From: Oligoflexia bacterium
GTDB lineage: Bacteria; Bdellovibrionota; UBA1018; CAIPTA01
Direction: 5' to 3'
Length of the DNA stretch: 64,000 nucleotides
Assembly: GCA_023954355.1 (NCBI GenBank)
Contig: JAMLID010000003.1
Location: 1 to 64,000 of the forward strand
Of this stretch, positions 57,584 through 64,000 are shown piece by piece. Made by a program: the position numbers and the translations under genes. Below the pieces are notes generated by a model. The model made no database searches and was not told the DNA's origin. It saw only the letters and a list, made by a program, of their open reading frames with translations. Each line of letters begins with the position of its first letter. Positions within the stretch are counted from its first letter, which is position 1.

Positions 57584-59026
57584 TTAAGATCGTGCCTGAC
57601 TAAGTCTTGCAGATTCTTCTGGTGGATTCGGTCTCTCTTGCACCTTCTCTGCATCTAACTCTCTGAGATACTTATATGTATAAATTCCTGTGGTATGTTT
57701 ATCTGTCCAAACCAAGTTCACTCCATAACGACCAACCGGCAGCGCTTTTTCTAAAGAAACATCTTGAGCTATAGAGTCAGGAGTAATTCTTCTTTTTCCA
57801 GAAAATTCATCAACACAAACCGCACAAGGACAATAAAAACGCAAATCTTTGGCATTATAAGTATACTTAAATCCGTCGCTCCAAAAAATAGCTAGTCGAT
57901 GCGAAGACCCCTCTACTGCTGGCAGACTTTCTACCGCTAGAGGAACAACGTCTTGCTCAGAACCAACACCCTGGGCTTCAACCTGAGAAATAATACTTGC
58001 AGCTGCCTGCAAATATGCCTTAGACGAAGCTGATTGTGGATCTTTTAATACGATGGGATACCCTTCATCACAAGAGCGAACAAGAGCAGCATCAATAGGA
58101 ACCTGCCCCAAAAGTGGAACATTATCTTCCTTAGATAAAGCTTTTGCTCCACCCTCTCCAAAGATAGCACTCATAGAACCACAGTCACCACAAGCAAAAC
58201 CACTCATAGTTTCTAAAACTCCTAAAATAGGAACACCGACATGCTTAAACATAAGCAGACCTTTTCGCGCAATTTCTACTGCAACTTTTTGTGGTGTTGT
58301 TACAACAATCGCTCCCGATATATTAGATTGCTGCGAAAGCGTTAACTGAATATCGCCAGTGCCTGGAGGCAGATCGATGATTAAAAAATCAAGCTCTCCC
58401 CACTCTACACCTAAAAGAAACTGTTGAATCATTTTCGTCGCCATAGGAGCACGCCATACTGTTGGCTGATCTCTTTCGATCATAAAACCCATAGAAATCG
58501 TTTTTACTCCCTCAACATCTAAAGGAATTAATAAATTTTCTTTTACTTCAGGCTTTGCGTCTAAAGAAAGAAATTTACTCAACATCGTTGCTTGCGATGG
58601 TCCGTAAATATCTGCATCTAAAAGACCAACAGAGTATCCTAATTTTTTTAAAGCAAAAGCTAAGTTCACAGACGAGGTGCTTTTTCCTACTCCACCTTTA
58701 CCCGAACCAACAACAATCACATGGTTCACGCCAGGAACCGCCTGTTGTCCATGAACAACTCGTGGACGAGGCTTAAGTGTTGCGTTTACAAAAACCGCCA
58801 AAACACCCTCTATATTTTTCACTGCGTCCACGGCTTTTCTTTTAATCTCATCTTTGTGGTCTTGCGCATGTGATGGAATATAGAGATCAAAACTCACTTT
58901 TCCCGCTTGCACTTTGATATTTGCAACCAGCCCTAATGAGACAAAGTCTTTCCCACTTCCAGGGTCTGTAATAACGCGAAGAGCGTCTAGAATTTGTGCA
59001 GTTCCAAGCGATTTTGATGTGGCCAT
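57584..59026 (-). CDS. apbC: Mrp/ApbC Fe-S carrier ATPase fused to DUF971
   Basis: A 480-residue three-domain protein. Residues 8-85 form a MIP18/DUF59 domain. Residues 100-350 form the Mrp P-loop ATPase with the deviant Walker A G107SGKGGVGKS and the CGDC cluster-binding motif. Residues about 375-470 form DUF971 (IFWSDGFKYTYNAKDLR, PVGRYGVNLVWTDKHTTGIYTYKYL), with CPCAVCVDEFSGKR. It carries Fe-S clusters to targets in the cytoplasm. The C-terminal DUF971, otherwise a separate small protein or gamma-butyrobetaine hydroxylase N-domain, is a less common addition. Confidence 0.9.
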   Translation of the reverse strand: MATSKSLGTAQILDALRVITDPGSGKDFVSLGLVANIKVQAGKVSFDLYIPSHAQDHKDEIKRKAVDAVKNIEGVLAVFVNATLKPRPRVVHGQQAVPGVNHVIVVGSGKGGVGKSTSSVNLAFALKKLGYSVGLLDADIYGPSQATMLSKFLSLDAKPEVKENLLIPLDVEGVKTISMGFMIERDQPTVWRAPMATKMIQQFLLGVEWGELDFLIIDLPPGTGDIQLTLSQQSNISGAIVVTTPQKVAVEIARKGLLMFKHVGVPILGVLETMSGFACGDCGSMSAIFGEGGAKALSKEDNVPLLGQVPIDAALVRSCDEGYPIVLKDPQSASSKAYLQAAASIISQVEAQGVGSEQDVVPLAVESLPAVEGSSHRLAIFWSDGFKYTYNAKDLRFYCPCAVCVDEFSGKRRITPDSIAQDVSLEKALPVGRYGVNLVWTDKHTTGIYTYKYLRELDAEKVQERPNPPEESARLSQARS

Positions 59027-59201
59027 TTTATGTGCTCCTTAGGGTTTCACTACCAAAAAAGAACACTTTCTGCGAAGAAATTATAGTTAACCTCTAGTTT
59101 TTATACGCCGCAGTAATTTCAAGTTCTTTTCTTGATTAGATTCGAGATTACGGCATAAATTAGTAACTCATTGGCACTTAACAGGGAGTCAATTGACTCA
59201 T

Positions 59202-59906
59202 ATGAATAAAACGAGAAAAAACAAAACCCTCTCGAAATCCAATACGAAACCTTTATCTGAGTGGATTCTTTTAGCGAATAATGGAGAGAAAAAAATCTCC
59301 TCATCTCTAGTAAGAAAATTGCGAGGCAAAAAAATCTTAGCGCTTGATGGATCTGCGAACTTACTTAAAAAAGTAAAAATTACTCCCGCTCTTCTGTTAG
59401 GTGATTTTGACTCAATAGAAAAAATAACATTAGATCACTTCAAAAAGAAAAAGACTCTTATTCATAAGAGAACAGACCAAAATAAAACAGATTTTGAAAA
59501 AGCTATTTTAGAACTTATTAAACTGAACGTTAAAAAGGCCACAGTTTTCATGGCAAGTGGGGGACGAATCGACCACCAATGGCATCATTATATATTGGCT
59601 AAAAAATATCTCCATAAGCTTTTTCTTCAATTTGACTCTGAGATAGAAACCAGCTTTCTCATTAAAAATAAAAAACTAATCTTGTCCGGAAAAAAGGGGC
59701 AAAGATGTAGCTTTCTTCCATTTTCTAAATGCCTAATCTCTTCTACAGGACTAAAATATGATATGAAAAAGCAAAGCTATAGTCTCTCTACCGACTCTAG
59801 CATTAGTAATCAAATACAGAGAGCAAGGGCGTATATCCACGTTAAGGGCCACGTACTTTGTGTGCTTGAAAAAGAATTGCCTTATTTTATAGAACCCCTA
59901 AAATAA
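59202..59906 (+). CDS. thiamine pyrophosphokinase-like protein
   Basis: About 234 residues. The TPK catalytic motifs stand in order: LALDGSANLL, LLGDFDSI, RTDQNKTDFEKAI and ASGGRIDHQWHH. The enzyme converts thiamine to thiamine diphosphate. The C-terminal binding domain is divergent (SFLPFSKCLISSTGLKYDM). An AGGGAG site lies four bases before a TTG at 59193 and 13 before the ATG at 59202, so either may be used. A basic N-terminal extension of about 25 residues precedes the domain. It lies five bases before anmK. Confidence 0.8.
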   Translation: MNKTRKNKTLSKSNTKPLSEWILLANNGEKKISSSLVRKLRGKKILALDGSANLLKKVKITPALLLGDFDSIEKITLDHFKKKKTLIHKRTDQNKTDFEKAILELIKLNVKKATVFMASGGRIDHQWHHYILAKKYLHKLFLQFDSEIETSFLIKNKKLILSGKKGQRCSFLPFSKCLISSTGLKYDMKKQSYSLSTDSSISNQIQRARAYIHVKGHVLCVLEKELPYFIEPLK

Positions 59907-59910
59907 ATAG

Positions 59911-61077
59911 ATGCGAAATAAAAAAACCTTCGCCCTAGGGCTTATGAGTGGAACAAGTGTTGATTCTATTGATGCTAGCCTTATTCGAATCGGCGATAAA
60001 CAAGACACATTCGTACTGCATACTGATTTTGCTTATCCAAAACTACTGAAGAGAGAATTACTAGACTTAATCCACGCTCAAGAAGGTGATTTTTATTCGC
60101 TGGCAAAAGCACATTATGAAGTAGGAAAAACATTTGCTTTGGCTGCACAAAAAGCACTTAAGCGAGCAAGAGATAAAAAAATTCTTACAAAAAATGATCT
60201 CGTCATAATAGGCTCACATGGCCAGACGATTTTTCATGACCCAATAGAGAAAAGAACAACGCAAATCGGAGAACCTAGCTTTTTAACTCAGGATACTGGC
60301 TATACCACAGTAAGCGACTTTCGAACTGCAGACACTGTGGCCGGTGGTGACGGAGCTCCTCTATTGCCTCTCTATCATAGACGATTATTTTCTAAGCCGG
60401 GGCATGCAGTACATAATTTAGGAGGCATCTCAAATTTTACTTATATTGGTAATAAAGAAATATTTGCCTTAGATACAGGCCCAGCAAATTGCTTAATGGA
60501 TCTTGCTCTTCAAGAATTACATGCTCACTCTAAGGCTTTTGATCGTGATGGAAAAATCGCTCGATCAGGTAGTATTCATCCACGTCTTTTAAACGAACTT
60601 ATGAATGACCAAGAAATTCTTGCCTTTCGCAGAAAAAAAGCTCCCAAAAGCACTGGTAGAGAACTTTTCAGTAAAGACTTTTTAGTTCGTTCATTAAAAC
60701 GCGTAGTTCAAGTAGACTTCGCCGACCTAATTAGAACGCTTGCTGAGTTTACTGTAGTTTTAGCAGTAGAGTCGTACCAAAAAGAAGTTTTGAAAAAAAA
60801 TCGACCTCTAAAAGAAATTATTTTTACTGGTGGTGGATCAAAAAACTCTTTCCTGCTTGAGCTTTTTTCACAAAAAATAAATGCTCGCATAAAAACAATG
60901 GAAGACTACGACCTAAACTCACAATCTATTGAATCACAAGCCTTCGCTTATTTTGCTTGGTGTTGCCTAAACTCAAAGCCGATTAGCCTTGCCTCAACAA
61001 CTGGGGTAAAAAAAGAAATTGTTTGTGGGAAAATTTCTCCTGGAAAAAACTGGGAGCTCCTTCTGAAATCGCTTTAA
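59911..61077 (+). CDS. anmK: anhydro-N-acetylmuramic acid kinase
   Basis: A 388-residue enzyme of peptidoglycan recycling that opens and phosphorylates 1,6-anhydro-MurNAc. Hallmarks are GLMSGTSVDSIDAS near the N-terminus, GSHGQTIFH, TVSDFRTADTVAGGDGAPL, HNLGGISNFTYIG and LDTGPANCLMD. The C-terminal GGGSKNSFLL segment completes the sugar-kinase fold. In a predator this could recycle prey-derived muropeptides, which is inference. Confidence 0.94.
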   Translation: MRNKKTFALGLMSGTSVDSIDASLIRIGDKQDTFVLHTDFAYPKLLKRELLDLIHAQEGDFYSLAKAHYEVGKTFALAAQKALKRARDKKILTKNDLVIIGSHGQTIFHDPIEKRTTQIGEPSFLTQDTGYTTVSDFRTADTVAGGDGAPLLPLYHRRLFSKPGHAVHNLGGISNFTYIGNKEIFALDTGPANCLMDLALQELHAHSKAFDRDGKIARSGSIHPRLLNELMNDQEILAFRRKKAPKSTGRELFSKDFLVRSLKRVVQVDFADLIRTLAEFTVVLAVESYQKEVLKKNRPLKEIIFTGGGSKNSFLLELFSQKINARIKTMEDYDLNSQSIESQAFAYFAWCCLNSKPISLASTTGVKKEIVCGKISPGKNWELLLKSL

Positions 61078-61240
61078 TGCCTACTCGATATTCTAGAACG
61101 TGCTTTCACTTACTGTATCTAAAACAACACACTGTGCATGTGCGCTATAGCATAGTAGACACGTCAAGAGAGGCTTTTCTCAACTTACTTTTATGAAGAA
61201 AAATCGTAAACCATTGAATTTATTTTATTTTTTTCATTTT

Positions 61241-61269
61241 TTGCCTTAAGTTAATTAATCAAGTATTAT
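61241..61269 (+). promoter_or_regulatory. likely sigma-70 promoter of lpxC
   Basis: TTGCCT (61241-61246) and TATTAT (61264-61269) are separated by exactly 17 AT-rich bases, 32 bases before the lpxC ATG. The rest of 61078-61240 holds no feature I can support. Confidence 0.6.
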
Positions 61270-61301
61270 GGTACATCAATTGCTTCCATATAGGCGTGAA
61301 C

Positions 61302-62204
61302 ATGAAGTTTCAAAAAACGATCAAAAGCTCCGTATCTATAAGCGGAATTGGGCTGCATAGCGGAAAGCGTGTATCACTCACCCTTTCACCCGCTCGCTCT
61401 AATAGTGGGATCCGTTTTCAAAGACTAGACTCTAACCCTTCTGTATCTATAGAAGCCTTAGTGAAAAACGTTCACTCTACAAACTTAGCAACCACGATAG
61501 CAAAAGACGGTGTCTCTGTATCAACCATTGAACATCTTATGAGCGCTCTTTGGTCTATGGGTATAGATAATATCCTTTGCCAAGTAGACGGCAGTGAGCT
61601 TCCTATCTTAGACGGTAGTGCCCTTCCCTTTGTTCAGTTAATAAAAAAAGCTGGGATTAAAACACAAAGAAGCTTAAAAAAAGTTTTAGTTGTTAAAAAA
61701 GAAATCGAAGTAAAGCATGGTGATAAGTGGGCGGTACTAAAGCCCGCAAACGACTTTAAAATTCGCTACACTATCGACTTTCCTCACCCTGTAATTGGAA
61801 AACAAACATTTGAATATTCTCAAGCTACAGATTTTGTAAAAGAAATCGCACCCTGCCGCACTTTTGGCTTTTTAAAAGATGTTGAAAAAATGCAAGCCAT
61901 GGGTCTAGCCTTAGGTGGGTCCCTTCAAAATGCTGTTGTTCTTGATGATGTAAAGGCCCTAAATGAAGAAGGGTTACGCTTCTCTAACGAATTCGTTCGG
62001 CATAAAATACTAGATGCTATAGGCGACTTTTCTTTAGTTGGCTATTCAATCTTAGGCTCTGTAGAGTTAAACCGTGCGGGGCACGAACTACAAACAAAGC
62101 TCATACATGAGCTTCTTTCTCAAAAAGGCGCGTATGTGATTGTTGCCCCTGAAGAGTCAGAGCAAGAGCAAAGTATCGAACTTACAGAAGCGGCATACGC
62201 TTAA
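61302..62204 (+). CDS. lpxC: UDP-3-O-acyl-N-acetylglucosamine deacetylase
   Basis: A 300-residue zinc enzyme, the committed step of lipid A synthesis. Zinc ligands are His78 (STIEHLMSALWSMGIDN), His234 and Asp238 (RHKILDAIGD); the catalytic His261 lies in AGHELQTKL. It is separate from the other lpx genes. An in-frame GTG six bases upstream exists, but the ATG at 61302 has AGG at better spacing. The convergent ribF ends eight bases behind. Confidence 0.95.
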   Translation: MKFQKTIKSSVSISGIGLHSGKRVSLTLSPARSNSGIRFQRLDSNPSVSIEALVKNVHSTNLATTIAKDGVSVSTIEHLMSALWSMGIDNILCQVDGSELPILDGSALPFVQLIKKAGIKTQRSLKKVLVVKKEIEVKHGDKWAVLKPANDFKIRYTIDFPHPVIGKQTFEYSQATDFVKEIAPCRTFGFLKDVEKMQAMGLALGGSLQNAVVLDDVKALNEEGLRFSNEFVRHKILDAIGDFSLVGYSILGSVELNRAGHELQTKLIHELLSQKGAYVIVAPEESEQEQSIELTEAAYA

Positions 62205-62212
62205 CCTTATTT

Positions 62213-63154
62213 TCAGATTTTATTATTGTGAAATTCCCTAGCAAGCAAAAGATCTTTTTTAATTTGCTCTAATAGATCATTCACCGAAGCAAATTTCTTT
62301 TCTTCGCGGTGAAATTTATAAAATTTAACCGTAATCTCATCCCCATAAATCTGCTCTTTAAAGTCAAAAATATGTGTCTCTACTTTTAGGGGTGCGGCTC
62401 GATCTTCAGAAAGAAAGGTCGGATTTATACCGACATTCGTAATACTCGGTAGCTCTTTTCCGTCCCACAAAACTTTGGTGAAATATACACCCAGCGCAGG
62501 ATACTTTCTTTCTTCAATCAGCAAGTTCGCCGTGGGAATTCCTATCCCGGTTCCCCTACCCTCACCTCGCCAAACAAACCCTTTTAAAGACATTTCTCTT
62601 CCAAGTAAACGATTCACAGACTGCATGCTGCCTTCGCTCAAATACTTTCGAATAAGAGAACTCGATACAATTTCTCCCTCTATTTTTAACGGTGGAACAA
62701 CCTCTAGATCGAGCCCTCTTGTATCAGCTAGCTTCTTCATCACATCAAGAGAACCAGAGCGTTCTTTTCCAAACGCAAAATCATATCCAAGAATTAACGA
62801 TTTAGCCCCCAAGCCCGCGATTAAGTACTTATCGATAAAGTCTTCTGGGCTAATATTGCTAAACTCGCGGCTAAATGGCTCTTCTACTACAGTTTGAATT
62901 CCCGCAGCTTGAATCAACTCAATCTTCTCATCGTAAGTAGTTAGCAAAAAAGGCTCAGCCGATGGCCGCAAAACAAAATTTGGATGTGGTCGAAATGTAA
63001 CCGCAACTGACCCTGCAGATGTTCTTTGTGCTTTTTGAACAATTTTAGAGAAAACCTCTTGATGCCCTAAGTGCACGCCATCGAAATTTCCAATGGTAAC
63101 AACTGAATTTTTAGGTCGATTTTCTAGTTTTCCTATACCCTTGTAAACCTTCAT
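62213..63154 (-). CDS. ribF: bifunctional riboflavin kinase / FAD synthetase
   Basis: A 313-residue enzyme. The N-terminal FAD synthetase domain has VTIGNFDGVHLGHQEV, the adenylyl-transfer site. The C-terminal riboflavin kinase domain has GRGTGIGIPTANL and YPALGVYFTKV. SSSLIRKYLSEG links them. It makes FMN and FAD in the cytoplasm. It starts only 22 bases from the divergent CHASE2 gene. Confidence 0.94.
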   Translation of the reverse strand: MKVYKGIGKLENRPKNSVVTIGNFDGVHLGHQEVFSKIVQKAQRTSAGSVAVTFRPHPNFVLRPSAEPFLLTTYDEKIELIQAAGIQTVVEEPFSREFSNISPEDFIDKYLIAGLGAKSLILGYDFAFGKERSGSLDVMKKLADTRGLDLEVVPPLKIEGEIVSSSLIRKYLSEGSMQSVNRLLGREMSLKGFVWRGEGRGTGIGIPTANLLIEERKYPALGVYFTKVLWDGKELPSITNVGINPTFLSEDRAAPLKVETHIFDFKEQIYGDEITVKFYKFHREEKKFASVNDLLEQIKKDLLLAREFHNNKI

Positions 63155-63176
63155 CTAACGTGGGATACCACAAATA

Positions 63177-64000
63177 ATGCTAACTAGAAAAGTAGTTCTA
63201 CGAGCCATTTTGTGTACTGTACTAGGTTTGTTGCCACTTCCTGATTTAGAGACCTCGTTTTACGACTGGAAGCTGCGCTTTACCTCTTCGTTTTTCACAA
63301 AACCGGTCTCTGATTTAGTAATTTTAGAAGTATCTAGAGATGACTTTGATTTACTTAAATCCCAAGCGATTCAAAACCAAGCTTTACCAAGCGAAAACTC
63401 TATTTGGAGAGCCAAATACGAGAATTTGAGAGCACAGTTTTTATGGGATGATGGAGCCTATAAGTATCTTTTAGAAAAGCTTTTATCTTTTCAACCTAAT
63501 CGCATTCTTATCACCTTCTTTTTTGGTGAAAACCTAGTCGTACTTAAAGACAATCCGCATTTACAGAAATTAGTACGAGACAAACGAATCATTTGGTCCA
63601 GCCAATTTGATATAGATCAAAAACTACTAAAACCTGCACCAGAGCTCACAGGAACAGAGAATTATGGATTTTCAAATTTTCATCCTGACCCAGATGGCAT
63701 TATCCGTTCTGCCTACTTAGTCTATAGAAATCATATTTCAATAGCCTATCGTAGTTTATTTGATAATCCGCAAGTTACTGATTGGCGTGTTCCGCTTGGG
63801 AGTAAAACCTCTATTTTTTTTAATGGCCCTGCAGGAACCTATCGATCTTGCAGTCTAAGAGAACTACTCATAGATCAATGTGGAGACTTAAATAAAAAAA
63901 CAATTATTGTTTCTCCCACTAGTAAAATTGTTGCGGGTGCTAGCCTATACCAAAGTCCTTTGGGCTATTTAAGTCGAGGTGAAATTTTAGCGAATATTAT
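63177..64000 (+). CDS. CHASE2-domain sensor protein, 3' end outside the window
   Basis: The frame is open from an ATG at 63177 to the last base (about 274 residues). A short hydrophobic N-terminal segment (VVLRAILCTVLGLLPLP) is followed by the CHASE2 pattern: SFYDWKLRF, VSDLVILEVSRDDF, IIWSSQFD, YGFSNFHPDPDGIIRSAYL and GEILANI. CHASE2 is a periplasmic sensing domain usually joined to adenylate cyclases, GGDEF or kinase outputs by three helices; the output part is not visible. The small gap to ribF means the promoter lies inside ribF or nearby. Confidence 0.75.
   Translation, partial: MLTRKVVLRAILCTVLGLLPLPDLETSFYDWKLRFTSSFFTKPVSDLVILEVSRDDFDLLKSQAIQNQALPSENSIWRAKYENLRAQFLWDDGAYKYLLEKLLSFQPNRILITFFFGENLVVLKDNPHLQKLVRDKRIIWSSQFDIDQKLLKPAPELTGTENYGFSNFHPDPDGIIRSAYLVYRNHISIAYRSLFDNPQVTDWRVPLGSKTSIFFNGPAGTYRSCSLRELLIDQCGDLNKKTIIVSPTSKIVAGASLYQSPLGYLSRGEILANI

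Noticed and set aside
1..64000. tRNA, rRNA and CRISPR arrays
   Set aside because: Gaps between genes were read for tRNA arms, rRNA-like stretches and regularly spaced repeats; none was convincing. The two-unit repeat at 15.2-15.6 kb has no spacer pattern of CRISPR.

Overview
This AT-rich 64 kb window comes from a Gram-negative bacterium. It encodes lipid A synthesis (LpxA, LpxB, LpxC, LpxD, LpxK and an acyltransferase), BamA, a Skp-like chaperone and Lol transport. It combines Alternative Complex III, an A2-type caa3 oxidase and system II (ResB/CcsA) cytochrome c maturation with lower glycolysis genes. This mix, together with S1, PilZ, DUF1207 and DUF1501/DUF1800 proteins, fits the Bdellovibrionota (Bdellovibrio-like bacteria, formerly Deltaproteobacteria). 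That assignment is inferred from gene content; no rRNA gene lies in the window. I found no rRNA gene, tRNA gene, prophage or CRISPR array.

Layout. 0-2.7 kb (+): end of an MFS transporter, an M14-like zinc carboxypeptidase and an alpha/beta hydrolase, all overlapping. 2.7-6.5 kb (-): an export operon of tatA, an acidic anchored protein, a DUF1800 protein and a Tat-exported DUF1501 protein. 6.67-7.65 kb: a complete IS1-like insertion sequence with 23-bp terminal repeats and 9-bp target duplication, inserted exactly at the ctaB stop codon. 7.65-14.4 kb (-): SCO chaperone, oxidase subunits II, I, III and IV, and the heme A enzymes CtaA and CtaB; subunits II and IV carry fused cytochrome c domains. 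15.2-15.6 kb: a noncoding block of two diverged, hairpin-rich repeat units. 15.6-22.9 kb (-): actABCDEF for Alternative Complex III, with actA apparently broken. 23.3-26.4 kb (-): ccsA and resB. 26.5-29.9 kb (-): gap, pgk, tpiA and secG.

30-35 kb holds an OB-HD nuclease-like gene, a PilZ gene, a gene that reads as a complete but catalytically dead ComM/YifB homologue, a 25-residue Lys/Ala histone-like peptide gene and a frameshifted sppA. 35.3-37 kb: rpsA with a strong terminator. 37.3-49.1 kb (-): one long envelope block of skp, lpxD, fabZ, lpxA, a Gfo/Idh oxidoreductase, lpxB, lpxK, an acyltransferase, a DUF3108 lipoprotein, two glycosyltransferases and a membrane protein. 49.1-51.5 kb: a DUF1207 outer-membrane protein, an unknown exported protein and a 48-residue membrane peptide, which separate skp from bamA. 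51.7-59 kb (-): bamA, lolD, lolC, lysS and an Mrp-DUF971 fusion. 59.2-64 kb: thiamine pyrophosphokinase, anmK, lpxC, ribF and the start of a CHASE2 sensor.

Functionally, quinol electrons enter Alternative Complex III, pass through cytochrome c domains and reach the caa3 oxidase. CcsA/ResB, CtaA/CtaB and the SCO protein supply heme and copper. A second theme is outer-membrane construction. The strongest candidates for something new are the inactive ComM-like protein, the tandem structured repeat, the mini-histone locus and the TatA-DUF1800-DUF1501 unit. Two genes (actA, sppA) contain small indels that are either real decay or sequence error.
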